Positions 16,121-24,718 of a DNA stretch of 64,000 nucleotides are shown in pieces (position 1 is the first letter of the stretch; every line of letters starts with the position of its first letter). The stretch lies in assembly GCF_041260665.1 (NCBI RefSeq), contig NZ_JBGCCT010000016.1:124001-188000 (forward strand), in the 5' to 3' direction. The stretch is from Catenulispora sp. GP43 (lineage in GTDB: Bacteria; Actinomycetota; Actinomycetes; Streptomycetales; Catenulisporaceae). The position numbers were made by a program, and so were the translations under genes. The notes beneath the pieces are model-generated. The model was not told where the DNA came from, did no database searches, and was given only the letters and a program-made list of their open reading frames with translations.

Positions 16121-17959
16121 ATGACGGAGGAACCGCGCCACGATAGCGTGCCGTCTCACAACGAGCAGGCCGCTGACACTCCGCCGCCGGAGCATCCGCC
16201 GACGGTTCCGGATAGTCCGCCGACGCTACAGCTTCCGGTGGCAACTTCACCCGGGGCGGTCACAACCGATCTGCACCCGCCGGTCGTGCCCGCTGAGGCG
16301 CAGCCGATTCCGCCGCAACCGAATCCCGCTCAGCAGATTCCCCCTCAGCAGTTCGCGCCTCAGCAGTTCGCACCTCAGCAGTTCGTACCTCAATTCGCGC
16401 CTCAGCAGTTCGCGCCCCAACCACCCCCGCCGGCCATGCCGGTCGGCCAGATCGCCCCGCTCGCGCCGCCGGACTGGTGGCGCGCCATGGCAGTGGCCCT
16501 GCTGAACCTCACCGGCCTGGGCCTCGGCTTCGTCCTGATCCGCCGCTGGCGCGCGGCCATCGCATGCTGGCTGGTCACCGCGGTGCTGCTCCTGATCGCC
16601 CTGCCCGCCACGCCGAACGGTATCCCGATCGGCGTGACCGTCCTCTACATCGCGTTCCTCGTCCTCGTCGCGGTGCTCGGGGCCCTGCGCGGTCTGCGTA
16701 CTCCGCTGCTCTGGCCGCCGCGTGCGCCGGTCGCCTTCGGCCTGGCCGTCGTGCTGCTCGTGGTGCCGCTCGGTGCCGCGGTGCTCTTCGACAACGCGCG
16801 CCAGGAGGCCTACCAGCAGATGCTGCTCAAGCGCCTCACGCAGGCCGACAACGCGATCACCTCCGCCGAATTCGAGCCGATCGCCACCGCGGAGCCGCAG
16901 TTCGTCAGCAATCTGGCGACCTTCCAGGACCTCCTGGACCACCACGGCACGTCGCGTGCCGCCAAGCTGGTCCCCGGACGGTTGCAGGCGTTCTATCAGG
17001 TGGTCAGCAGCCCCTACTCCAGTGGCGACTACTGCAACGCCATCGAGCCGCTGAAGTTCCTGCGTACGCTGCCGACCACCGCGATCAGCGCCCGCGACCT
17101 CGGTTCGCTGGCGACCTTCCCCGACGACCGGCTGGCCACCTCGCTCTACCAATGCGGCACGCACGCCCTAGGCTCCAACGGCGACCCGACGGCGGCCCAG
17201 GATCTCAATGACCTGATGTCCACGTTCCCAGGCTCGGCCCAGGCCGGCAAGGTGGAACCGGCCGTCGCCGCCGCCATCACCTCGGCCGCCGGCGGCCTCA
17301 CCGGCTCGGACCCGTGCTCCGCGACCACGCAGATCACCAGCCTGGGCGGCCAGGTCTCGGCGTTGACCACCAGCGTGGCGGCCATCTCCGACGGCCTGAA
17401 GAAGGACGTCGGCACGGTGAACGGCGACGTGGAGGCCGGCACGTACGACTGCGCGGTGTCCAAGTACAAGGGCGGCGACTTCGCCGGCGCCCAGACCGCG
17501 ATGGACAGCTTCGTCAGCACCTACCCGAACGATCCCAACAAGGCGCTGGCCCAGAAGTACAGCATCGCCGCCCAGATCGCCCAGCAGGACGCCGACGCCG
17601 GCAAGGTCACGCCCACCCTCACCACCGGCGGAAGCGTCAGCATCACCATCTTCAACGACAGCCCCGACGCGATGCAGATCCTCTACACCGGCCCGGCCAC
17701 CGGCACCATCAACATCGGCGCCTGCTCCGGCTGCAAGGTCTACGCCACCGCCGAGGACGCGCAGCAGAACGCGTGCGGCGACAGCAGCATCGACTACCCG
17801 AAGGCATCGTTCACGCTGCCGCCGGGCACGACCTACCTCCTGCAGAAGAGCACGAACACCGATGTGACCGACTACACCCACAGCGACCAGTACGCGGCCG
17901 GCAGCGTCTACCAGCTCTGCGCCTACGAGAAGAGCCCATTCGGGGGATTGGGGTTGTAG
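16121..17959 (+). CDS. Membrane protein with Pro/Gln-rich N-terminus, function unknown
   Basis: A 612-residue protein. Residues 1-120 are a cytoplasmic-looking Pro/Gln-rich segment with QQFAP repeats. Four hydrophobic segments follow between about residues 122 and 220, then a mostly helical soluble region (DNARQEAYQQMLLKRLTQAD onwards) with paired cysteines, and a C-terminal part containing INIGACSGCKVY. Topology suggests a large domain outside the membrane. ATG 16121 is preceded by GGGGGCAGGG. I recognise no enzymatic motif. Similar actinobacterial membrane proteins with low-complexity cytosolic tails exist, but I cannot name a function. No operon partner: the flanks are remnants and a convergent gene. 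Confidence 0.8.
   Translation: MTEEPRHDSVPSHNEQAADTPPPEHPPTVPDSPPTLQLPVATSPGAVTTDLHPPVVPAEAQPIPPQPNPAQQIPPQQFAPQQFAPQQFVPQFAPQQFAPQPPPPAMPVGQIAPLAPPDWWRAMAVALLNLTGLGLGFVLIRRWRAAIACWLVTAVLLLIALPATPNGIPIGVTVLYIAFLVLVAVLGALRGLRTPLLWPPRAPVAFGLAVVLLVVPLGAAVLFDNARQEAYQQMLLKRLTQADNAITSAEFEPIATAEPQFVSNLATFQDLLDHHGTSRAAKLVPGRLQAFYQVVSSPYSSGDYCNAIEPLKFLRTLPTTAISARDLGSLATFPDDRLATSLYQCGTHALGSNGDPTAAQDLNDLMSTFPGSAQAGKVEPAVAAAITSAAGGLTGSDPCSATTQITSLGGQVSALTTSVAAISDGLKKDVGTVNGDVEAGTYDCAVSKYKGGDFAGAQTAMDSFVSTYPNDPNKALAQKYSIAAQIAQQDADAGKVTPTLTTGGSVSITIFNDSPDAMQILYTGPATGTINIGACSGCKVYATAEDAQQNACGDSSIDYPKASFTLPPGTTYLLQKSTNTDVTDYTHSDQYAAGSVYQLCAYEKSPFGGLGL
16343..16414. repeat. 15-bp repeat, 4 full copies and one short copy
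   Basis: CCTCAGCAGTTCGCG-type units, in frame, encoding the QQFAP tract of the membrane protein; one internal unit is 12 bp. Confidence 0.88.
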
Positions 17960-18001
17960 GGGCGGGGCGACGACCCGTTACGTGGGCGCGGCGGCGAGTC
18001 C

Positions 18002-18865
18002 TCAGGCGGTGTGCCGCAGCAGCGCGTCCACCACCTCCGGCCACGCCGCACGCGGCAGGCCCTGCCCGATGCCCGGCAGCGTCAGCAGCGCCGCGCCCGG
18101 AATCTCCGCGGCCAGCGCGACCCCGTTGCCGCGCGGGAAGAACGGGTCCTCGTCACCGTGGACCACCAGGGTCGGCGCGGTGATCTCGCCGAGCCGCTCG
18201 CGCCAGCGCGGCCGGCAGTCGATGGCCGCGAACATCGTGCCGAGGTGGCTCGCGACCTGTGCCTGTGCCTGTGCCTGTGCCTGCGCCGTGCCGCCGGCTC
18301 GGTCGAAGACCGCGCCGGCGGTGGCGCGCGCGTCCTGCTCGTCGAATCCCCGCGAGCCGGACAGCAGGCGTGCGGAGCCGGTCATGTAGTCGACCACGCT
18401 CTGGCGATCCGTCCAGTCCGGCGCCGGACGTCCGAACAGCCGGCCCATGACCTCCGGCGCGTGGTCGGGCAGGTCGGGGTCGACCGGGCCCGGGGCGACC
18501 GGGCGGGTGGAGATCAGCGTCAGTGACGCGACCTGGTCGGGGTGGTCCAGAGCCAGCAGCTGTGCGATGAAACCGCCGACGCCCATCCCGACCACGTGCG
18601 CGCGCCCCAGGTCCAGCGACGTCAGCAGCTGCGAGGCGTCGCTCACCAGGTCGCGCAGGTCGTAGGCGGGCGCGTCCGGGTCGACGAACGTCGACTGACC
18701 GGCGTCGCGCAGGTCGTAGCGAACGACATACCGCCCGGCGGCCAGCACGGCGCAGAGCTCGTCCGGCCAGCTCAGCATGGTCACACCGATGAGTAGCACC
18801 GGCGGATCCGCCGGGTCCCCGAAGGTCTCCACGCACAGCTCGACGTCGTTGACCTTGATCTGCAT
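18002..18865 (-). CDS. Alpha/beta-hydrolase-fold protein without nucleophile or catalytic His
   Basis: A 287-residue member of the RdmC-like (aclacinomycin methylesterase) group. Family landmarks are YDLRDAGQST near residue 50 and VVHGDEDPFF with the acid residue. The nucleophile elbow, usually VVGxSMGG, reads VVGMGVGG, so Ser is replaced by Gly. The C-terminal PGMGHxLP reads PGIGQGLP, so His is replaced by Gln. With two triad residues gone it is unlikely to hydrolyse esters; it may bind a ligand or partner, or be a relic. ATG 18865 has GGAAGGAG directly upstream; an ATG at 18889 has none. An Ala-Gln repeat sits in the cap region. It is the distal gene behind the repeat-scaffold protein, 65 bp apart. 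Confidence 0.8.
   Translation of the reverse strand: MQIKVNDVELCVETFGDPADPPVLLIGVTMLSWPDELCAVLAAGRYVVRYDLRDAGQSTFVDPDAPAYDLRDLVSDASQLLTSLDLGRAHVVGMGVGGFIAQLLALDHPDQVASLTLISTRPVAPGPVDPDLPDHAPEVMGRLFGRPAPDWTDRQSVVDYMTGSARLLSGSRGFDEQDARATAGAVFDRAGGTAQAQAQAQAQVASHLGTMFAAIDCRPRWRERLGEITAPTLVVHGDEDPFFPRGNGVALAAEIPGAALLTLPGIGQGLPRAAWPEVVDALLRHTA
18257..18286. repeat. 6-bp tandem repeat, 5 copies
   Basis: CTGTGC repeated four times plus CTGCGC, in frame, encoding the Ala-Gln dipeptide repeat of the degenerate hydrolase. Confidence 0.9.
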
Positions 18866-18877
18866 TTCCAGCTCCTT

Positions 18878-18904
18878 CCAAGTCACCAAGTCACCAAGTC
18901 ACCA
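18878..18904. repeat. 9-bp tandem repeat, 3 copies
   Basis: CCAAGTCAC three times just upstream of the ribosome-binding site of the degenerate hydrolase; its role, if any, is unknown. Confidence 0.8.
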
Positions 18905-18930
18905 ACACAGACGACTCGGCGCCCGGAAAC

Positions 18931-20430
18931 TCATCGCCGGGGCATCGCGGCGCGGTCCAGCACCTCGTGCAGCTGCTCGGCGGTCAGCGCCGGGTTGGCG
19001 GCCGCGGCCTCGGCGAGGTCCGGGTCGTCCAGCAGCGTCGCGATCCACTCCGCGGGCAGCAGCGGGTTGGCCGCGGCGGCGCACCGGACGCGGTGGTCGG
19101 GGTCGGTGAGCTGCGCGTACGGCGGTTCGTCGAGTGTCGTGTCGGCGGCGGCCAGGGCGCGGACGCCGGGGTCGGCGTGGGTGAGCAGGTCGGCCAGGCC
19201 GGTGCGGGGGAGGGCGGGGCGGGTCAGCAGGAGCTTGCGTTGGCGCGGTCCGGCGATGAACGCCTCCAGCAGGAGCTCGGCCGACGCGGCCGGGTGGTTG
19301 TAGGCCAGCAGGTGGCGGACGTGCGGATCCGGGTCGTGCGCCAGGAGTTCGACGAGGTCGGCCGGCAGCACGCTGGAATCGATCGCTGCGACTCGGCGCA
19401 TCAGCGGATGGGGCGACACGGCGCAAGCCGCGATCCAGTCGGGGTCCAAGCCGCCCTTGGGCCAGTCGTCCCGGCCGATCTGGTCAGCCGTGCCGGCATA
19501 GGCGAAATCGATACGCTTGCGGTCCGCGTCGGTGGCCGGGCGCGGGCGCGGCAGAGCCCGCGAACGGACGCCTCCGTCCGGGTCGCGGGCCAGCTCGGCG
19601 AGAAGCACCGCATCGAGGTCGTGGCGGCCGGCGATTTCTTCCCGGACCTTCGGGTCGGGGTCGCGGGCCAGGCGCGCCACGATGTCCGGCGGGGTGTGGC
19701 GGTTGCGGGCCAGAGTGGTCAGGTTCCGGCGGCTGGCGATGCAGGCTTCGATCACGTCCCGGGACACCGGGGAGTTGGTCAGTCGGTCGAACCTGGCATG
19801 GCAGTCCTTCTCGGGGAGATCGGCGGAGGTGACGACGGCATCCCACCCCGGCGTTCCCCGAGCCTCCTGCCGCACAATCGGGTCCGGGTCGGCGAGGAGT
19901 ACTTGGCGCTCGTCGTCGGTGAGCACGAACAGAATCCGCGTGGAGTGCACGCGCAGAGCAGGGTTCTGGTGATGGATCAGCCCACGAAGGAAATCGCGAG
20001 GCACCTGTTGCGAGAAGAACAGCTCCTGCTGGCATTCGTAGGCGGTGAAGAGGTCGTTTCCGTGCATCCCGTCCTGGAGCAGGAGCGTTTCGAGCACGGC
20101 ATCGGGCAGGGGCTTGATCGGAAGAAGATGACTGCGCCGAGGCCCGCCGGCCAGCCGGATCCGCACCATGGGATCCGGGTCGGTCACGAGCCGCCCACGG
20201 TCGGCGGGATCGGCATACGGATTGCGGGCGAACGCGCGACGCACCTTTTGATGCGGACTCGCCAGCACCGCCTCGACCAACTCGGCCGGCAGCGGCCGGT
20301 CCTCGCAGAGCAGCGTCCAAGCGGGCTCACCGGCTTCGTCCAACAGACGCAACAACACATCCGGCGGCGCGGCCGGGTTCGCGGCGACGCCCAGAATCCA
20401 CGACTCGGCAAGGGAAACGGACTCCGACAT
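18931..20430 (-). CDS. Leucine-rich-repeat-variant/HEAT-like scaffold protein
   Basis: A 499-residue all-helical repeat protein. Degenerate units of roughly 22-25 residues recur, each like NPAAPPDVLLRLL followed by a D-P-D-P turn and VRxxLA (DPDPMVRIRLA, DPDPKVREEIA, DPDPHVRHLLA). This is the leucine-rich-repeat-variant pattern common in actinobacteria. No signal peptide or membrane segment. Such proteins are taken to be binding scaffolds; no enzymatic motif is visible. ATG 20430 begins MSESVSLAESW. The gene precedes the degenerate hydrolase on the same strand. Function unknown. Confidence 0.8.
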   Translation of the reverse strand: MSESVSLAESWILGVAANPAAPPDVLLRLLDEAGEPAWTLLCEDRPLPAELVEAVLASPHQKVRRAFARNPYADPADRGRLVTDPDPMVRIRLAGGPRRSHLLPIKPLPDAVLETLLLQDGMHGNDLFTAYECQQELFFSQQVPRDFLRGLIHHQNPALRVHSTRILFVLTDDERQVLLADPDPIVRQEARGTPGWDAVVTSADLPEKDCHARFDRLTNSPVSRDVIEACIASRRNLTTLARNRHTPPDIVARLARDPDPKVREEIAGRHDLDAVLLAELARDPDGGVRSRALPRPRPATDADRKRIDFAYAGTADQIGRDDWPKGGLDPDWIAACAVSPHPLMRRVAAIDSSVLPADLVELLAHDPDPHVRHLLAYNHPAASAELLLEAFIAGPRQRKLLLTRPALPRTGLADLLTHADPGVRALAAADTTLDEPPYAQLTDPDHRVRCAAAANPLLPAEWIATLLDDPDLAEAAAANPALTAEQLHEVLDRAAMPRR

Positions 20431-20458
20431 CCGGCCATGATCCCATCAGGCCAACCCT

Positions 20459-21517
20459 CTACGCCGATTCGCGCACCACCAGCGTCGGCTCGAATATCCG
20501 CGACGTGACCCGCAGCCCCTTCTCCTCGATGTGCGCCAGCAGCAGGTCGGCCATCGCCGCGGCCAGGTCCTCGATCGGCTGCCGCACCGTGGTCAGCGGC
20601 GGCCGGCAGGCCGTGGCCGCACTGCTGTCGTCGAAGCCGACGACCGCCACCTGCCCCGGGACCGCGATGCCGCGGTCGTGTAGCGCGAGCAGCGCGCCCT
20701 GCGCCATCAGGTCGTTGGCCGCGAACAGGCCGTCCAGGTCCGGGTAGCGGTCCAGCAGCTCGCGCATCGCCTGCTCGCCACTGTCCTGGGTGAAGTTGCC
20801 CTCCACCGACGGGACGAAGGCGTGTCCGTGCCGGGCCATCGCCTCGCGGAAGCCGCGCAGGCGGTCCTGGCTGGCCGGCATGTCCATCGGGCCGGAGATG
20901 GTGGCCACCTGGCGGCAGCCGCGTTCGGCCAGGCGGTCGGCCGCCAGGGCCGCGCCGGTGTGCTGGGCGACGTCGACGTAGCTGATCGGGATCGGGGTGC
21001 TGGGGCGGCGGGACAGGACCGTGGGCAGGCCGGAGTCGGTCAGCATGGCCGGCAGCGGGTCCTCGGCGTGCGTGGAGATGAGCATCACGCCGTCGACGTG
21101 GCCCTGGCGCAGGTAGTCGAGCAGCTGCCCGCGGGAGTCGGCGGTCTCGGCGAGCATCAGGACCAGGTTCACCGCGCGGGGGCGCAGGACGCTGATGATG
21201 CCGCTGACCACCCGGCCGAAGAACGGGTCGGTGAACACCCGGCCCAGGAACGGGTCGTCGAACGTCCGGTGCTCGGCCTCGGACACCACCAGCGCCACCG
21301 AGCCGGTCCGCCTGGTCACCAGCGAGCGGGCCGCCTGGTTCGGCACGTATCCGGTCTGGGCCACCGCGGCGCGCACGGCGTCCCGGATGCGGTGGTCGAC
21401 GTTGCGGGTGTCGTTGACGACGCGGGAGACCGTCGCGCGCGAGACCCCGGCGATCCGCGCGACGTCCTCGAGGGTCGGGGCGCGTGTCGGGGCCGGGACT
21501 TCGTCGTCGGCGGTCAT
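20459..21517 (-). CDS. LacI-family transcriptional regulator
   Basis: A 352-residue LacI/GalR repressor. The N-terminal helix-turn-helix is PTLEDVARIAGVSRATVSRV, with hinge YVPNQAARSLVTRRTGSVAL. A periplasmic-binding-like sugar domain follows, ending GFDDSSAATACRPPLTTVRQ. ATG 21517 puts the HTH at residue 14; the frame is open to 21715 but with no domain content. It is divergent from the F5/8-domain protein and GH3 genes, and two GAGAGCGCTCTC palindromes lie between. It most likely represses those secreted genes and itself until a sugar ligand binds. The ligand is not evident; glucan-derived oligosaccharides would fit the GH3 neighbour. Confidence 0.9.
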   Translation of the reverse strand: MTADDEVPAPTRAPTLEDVARIAGVSRATVSRVVNDTRNVDHRIRDAVRAAVAQTGYVPNQAARSLVTRRTGSVALVVSEAEHRTFDDPFLGRVFTDPFFGRVVSGIISVLRPRAVNLVLMLAETADSRGQLLDYLRQGHVDGVMLISTHAEDPLPAMLTDSGLPTVLSRRPSTPIPISYVDVAQHTGAALAADRLAERGCRQVATISGPMDMPASQDRLRGFREAMARHGHAFVPSVEGNFTQDSGEQAMRELLDRYPDLDGLFAANDLMAQGALLALHDRGIAVPGQVAVVGFDDSSAATACRPPLTTVRQPIEDLAAAMADLLLAHIEEKGLRVTSRIFEPTLVVRESA

Positions 21518-21537
21518 GATGCGTTTATAGCACGCGG

Positions 21538-21553
21538 GGGAGAGCGCTCTCCC
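21538..21553. promoter_or_regulatory. LacI-type operator palindrome 1
   Basis: Perfect 16-bp palindrome GGGAGAGCGCTCTCCC, 21 bp upstream of the LacI start codon. The central CG-containing symmetry matches LacI/GalR operators of actinobacteria (CebR-like). Suited to autoregulation. Confidence 0.75.
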
Positions 21554-21601
21554 GCCGAGGGCTGATAAAGCCCTCCAGCGAAGTTTCGGAATCAGAATCC
21601 G

Positions 21602-21631
21602 TTGACATTCCGGAAACATCAGCGCAACGAT
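21602..21631 (+). promoter_or_regulatory. Candidate sigma-70-type promoter for the secreted gene pair
   Basis: TTGACA at 21602-21607 and AACGAT at 21626-21631, spacing 18 bp. The second operator begins 12 bp downstream of this -10, a typical repressor site over the transcription start. Confidence 0.45.
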
Positions 21632-21642
21632 CGCAGATGCGA

Positions 21643-21654
21643 GAGAGCGCTCTC
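21643..21654. promoter_or_regulatory. LacI-type operator palindrome 2
   Basis: Perfect 12-bp palindrome GAGAGCGCTCTC, sharing its whole core with the 16-bp palindrome at 21538-21553 and 90 bp upstream of the beta-helix gene start. Confidence 0.72.
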
Positions 21655-21744
21655 CGTGTTCCACGCTCGATGACGGGGACCATCCGCGGCGCCGACCCCT
21701 GCGCCGTGCCGCCATGAAAGACCCCTGACTAAGCAGGAGATGTC

Positions 21745-24630
21745 ATGACTGCCTTCTCCTCCGGTGGGACCATTCATCGGAGACCCCTGATCCGCCGACC
21801 GCTGCACGCCGCGTTCCTGCTGCTCCTGGTCCTGAGCCTGGCGGCCTACGCGATCGTCGCGCCGTCAGCCGCGCACGCCGCCGACAGCCTGCTCTCGCAG
21901 GGCAAGCCGACCACCGCCTCGTCGCAGGAGAACGCCGGGACCCCGGCGTCCGACGCCACCGACGGGAACACCGGCACCCGCTGGTCCAGCGCGTTCAGCG
22001 ACCCGCAGTGGCTCCAGGTCGACCTCGGCGCGACCGCGTCCGTGGACAAGGTCGTCCTGCAGTGGGAGACCGCCTACGCCACCGCCTTCCAGATCCAGAC
22101 CTCGAACGACGGCACGACCTGGACCTCGATCTACTCCACGACCGCCGGCACCGGCGGGACGCAGACGCTGACCGTGTCCGGCTCCGGCCGCTACGTCCGC
22201 ATGTACGGCACGGCCCGCGCGACGCAGTACGGCTACTCGCTGTGGGAGTTCCAGGTCTACGGCACCATCGCCTCCGGGGGCGGCTGCGGCACGGTGAACG
22301 CCGCGCTGAACCAGCCGGCCACCGCGTCCTCGCTGGAGAACGCCACCTTCCCGGCGTCGGCGGCCGTCGACGGCAACACCGGCACCCGCTGGTCCAGCGC
22401 CTTCAGCGACCCGCAGTGGCTCCAGGTCGACCTCGGCAGCACGCAGTCGATCTGTCAGGTCGTCCTGAACTGGGAGACCGCCTCGGGCAAGGCCTACCAG
22501 ATCCAGACCTCGAACGACGCCACGAACTGGACCACGATCTACTCCACGACCACCGGCCCCGGTGGCACCGAGACGCTGAACGTATCCGGCTCCGGTCGCT
22601 ACATCCGGATGTACGGCACCGCCCGTAACACGCAGTACGGCTACTCCCTGTGGGAGTTCCAGGTCTACACCGGCAGTCCCGGCGGCGGTACCGGCGTCAC
22701 GGTCACCAACCCCGGAAACCAGACCTCGACCGTGGGCAGCGCCGCGAGCGTGCAGATCCAGGCCTCGGACTCGACGGCCGGGCAGACGCTGACCTACAGC
22801 GCGACCGGCCTGCCGGCCGGGCTGGCGATCAACTCCGCCTCGGGGCTGATCTCCGGGACGCCGTCCGCGACCGGGACCTTCAGCACCACGGTGACCGTCA
22901 AGGACGGCACCGGGGCGACCGGCACCGCCTCCTTCACCTGGACCGTCAACGGCATCGCCACCGGCTGCACCAACCAGTCGAACACGCCGAACTTCGGCCC
23001 GAACGTCCACATCTTCGACCCGAGCATGTCCAGCGCGACCATCCAGTCCACCCTCGACACGGTCTTCAACAACCAGAAACTGAACCAGTTCGGCACCGAG
23101 CGCGACGCCCTGCTGTTCAAGCCGGGCACCTACAGCAACACCGCCAACATCGGCTACTACACCTCGATCCAGGGCCTGGGCCAGAACCCTGACGACGTCA
23201 CCATCAACGGGGACGTCACGGTCGACGCCTTCGACGGGACCGGCAACGCCACCCAGAACTTCTGGCGCTCGGCGGAGAACATGGCGGTCAACCCGTCGGC
23301 CGGCAACACCCGCTGGGCCGTTGCGCAGGCCGGGCCGTTCCGCCGCATGGACATCCACGGCGGGCTCCAGATGTACCCGGCCAGCTACGGGTACGCCAGC
23401 GGCGGCTACGTGGCCGACTCCAAGATCTCCGGTCAGGCCTCGAGCGTCTCGCAACAGCAGTGGTACACGCAGGACAGCAGCCTGGGCAGCTGGAGCGGGT
23501 CGGTCTGGAACATGGTGTTCTCCGGGGTGACCGGGGCGCCGGCCCAGAGCTTCCCGACTCCGCCGATGACGACGCTGGCCACCACGCCGACCTCGCGTGA
23601 CGTGCCCTACCTGTACGTGGACTCCTCGGGCGACTACCACGTGTTCCTGCCGTCGCTGCGGACCAACGCCTCCGGGCCGAGCTGGGCCAACGGGCCGACT
23701 CCCGGCACCTCGGTGCCGATGAGCCAGTTCTTCGTGGTGACCCCGTCCAACACCGCGGCGCAGATGAACGCGGCGCTGGCGCAGGGCTGCAACCTGTTCT
23801 TCACCCCCGGCGTCTACACCATCGACCAGACGCTCAACGTCACCAACCCGAACACGGTCGTGCTGGGCACCGGCTTCCCGACGCTCATCCCGACCGGCGG
23901 CGTCAGCACCATGCAGGTCGCCGACGTCGACGGCGTGCGGATCAGCGGTCTGCTGATGGACGCCGGCACGACCACCTCGCCGTCCCTGCTGACCGTCGGG
24001 ACGCCGGGTTCCTCGGCCGACCACAGCGCCAACCCGATCTCGGTCCAGGACGTGTTCTTCCGCATCGGCGGCGACATCGCCGGCAGCGCGACGGACAGCC
24101 TGGTGGTCAACGCGAACAACACCCTGGTGAACGACATCTGGGCGTGGCGCGCGGACCACGGCAACGCGGGCACGGTGGGCTGGACCACCAACACCGCGGA
24201 CAACGGCCTGACCGTCAACGGCAACAACGTCCTGGCGACCGGGCTTTTCGTGGAGCACTACCAGAAGAGCGAGGTCGTCTGGAACGGCCAGGGCGGGGAG
24301 ACCATCTTCTTCCAGAACGAGAACCCCTACGACCCGCCGAACCAGGCGGCCTGGATGAACGGCTCGACCAACGGCTATCCGGCCTACAAGGTGGCCTCCA
24401 ACGTCACCTCGCACCAGGCCTACGGCATGGGGAGCTACTGCTACTTCAACGTCAACCCGGCGGTGGTCAACGACCACGCCTTCGAGGCGCCGAACACCCC
24501 CGGCGTCCAGTTCCACGACCTGTTGACCGTCTCGCTCGGCGGGGTCGGCGTGATCAACCACGTCATCAACTCCACGGGCGCCGCGACTCCGAGCAACACG
24601 ACGCCTTCGAACGTCACCTCCTACCCGTGA
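21745..24630 (+). CDS. Secreted right-handed beta-helix protein with two F5/8-type domains
   Basis: A 961-residue exported protein. A twin-Arg-containing signal region and hydrophobic segment (AAFLLLLVLSLAAYAIVAPS) end at AHA-AD. Two coagulation-factor-5/8-type (discoidin, CBM32-like) domains follow (about 48-175 and 185-310; each has RWSSAFSDPQWLQVDLG), then a He_PIG-type Ig domain (LTYSATGLPAGLAIN), then a long region of beta-helix character (LLFKPGTYSNTANIGYYTS; NLFFTPGVYTIDQTLNV). The helix part suggests a polysaccharide lyase or hydrolase, but I cannot assign a CAZy family. It heads the LacI-controlled pair; a strong hairpin separates it from the GH3 gene. Its F5/8 domains are near-copies of those in the GH3 protein. 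Confidence 0.82.
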   Translation: MTAFSSGGTIHRRPLIRRPLHAAFLLLLVLSLAAYAIVAPSAAHAADSLLSQGKPTTASSQENAGTPASDATDGNTGTRWSSAFSDPQWLQVDLGATASVDKVVLQWETAYATAFQIQTSNDGTTWTSIYSTTAGTGGTQTLTVSGSGRYVRMYGTARATQYGYSLWEFQVYGTIASGGGCGTVNAALNQPATASSLENATFPASAAVDGNTGTRWSSAFSDPQWLQVDLGSTQSICQVVLNWETASGKAYQIQTSNDATNWTTIYSTTTGPGGTETLNVSGSGRYIRMYGTARNTQYGYSLWEFQVYTGSPGGGTGVTVTNPGNQTSTVGSAASVQIQASDSTAGQTLTYSATGLPAGLAINSASGLISGTPSATGTFSTTVTVKDGTGATGTASFTWTVNGIATGCTNQSNTPNFGPNVHIFDPSMSSATIQSTLDTVFNNQKLNQFGTERDALLFKPGTYSNTANIGYYTSIQGLGQNPDDVTINGDVTVDAFDGTGNATQNFWRSAENMAVNPSAGNTRWAVAQAGPFRRMDIHGGLQMYPASYGYASGGYVADSKISGQASSVSQQQWYTQDSSLGSWSGSVWNMVFSGVTGAPAQSFPTPPMTTLATTPTSRDVPYLYVDSSGDYHVFLPSLRTNASGPSWANGPTPGTSVPMSQFFVVTPSNTAAQMNAALAQGCNLFFTPGVYTIDQTLNVTNPNTVVLGTGFPTLIPTGGVSTMQVADVDGVRISGLLMDAGTTTSPSLLTVGTPGSSADHSANPISVQDVFFRIGGDIAGSATDSLVVNANNTLVNDIWAWRADHGNAGTVGWTTNTADNGLTVNGNNVLATGLFVEHYQKSEVVWNGQGGETIFFQNENPYDPPNQAAWMNGSTNGYPAYKVASNVTSHQAYGMGSYCYFNVNPAVVNDHAFEAPNTPGVQFHDLLTVSLGGVGVINHVINSTGAATPSNTTPSNVTSYP

Positions 24631-24636
24631 CGGGAA

Positions 24637-24669
24637 GCAGGGGCCGCGGATCCGATCCGCGGCCCCTGC
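24637..24669 (+). terminator. Strong hairpin between the two secreted-protein genes
   Basis: A perfect 15-bp stem (GCAGGGGCCGCGGAT at 24637-24651 with its complement at 24655-24669) and a 3-nt loop, 6 bp after the beta-helix protein stop. No U-tract follows, so it may attenuate rather than fully terminate before the GH3 gene. Confidence 0.65.
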
Positions 24670-24718
24670 CGCGGGCGCAGTCGCGAAACACCAACCTCAT
24701 GACGCGAGGAAGAGAAGT

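Noticed and set aside
21865-24561. 898-residue minus-strand open frame opposite the beta-helix protein
   Set aside because: Antisense shadow of the F5/8-domain gene; repetitive Val/Arg/Gly composition and no start signals.
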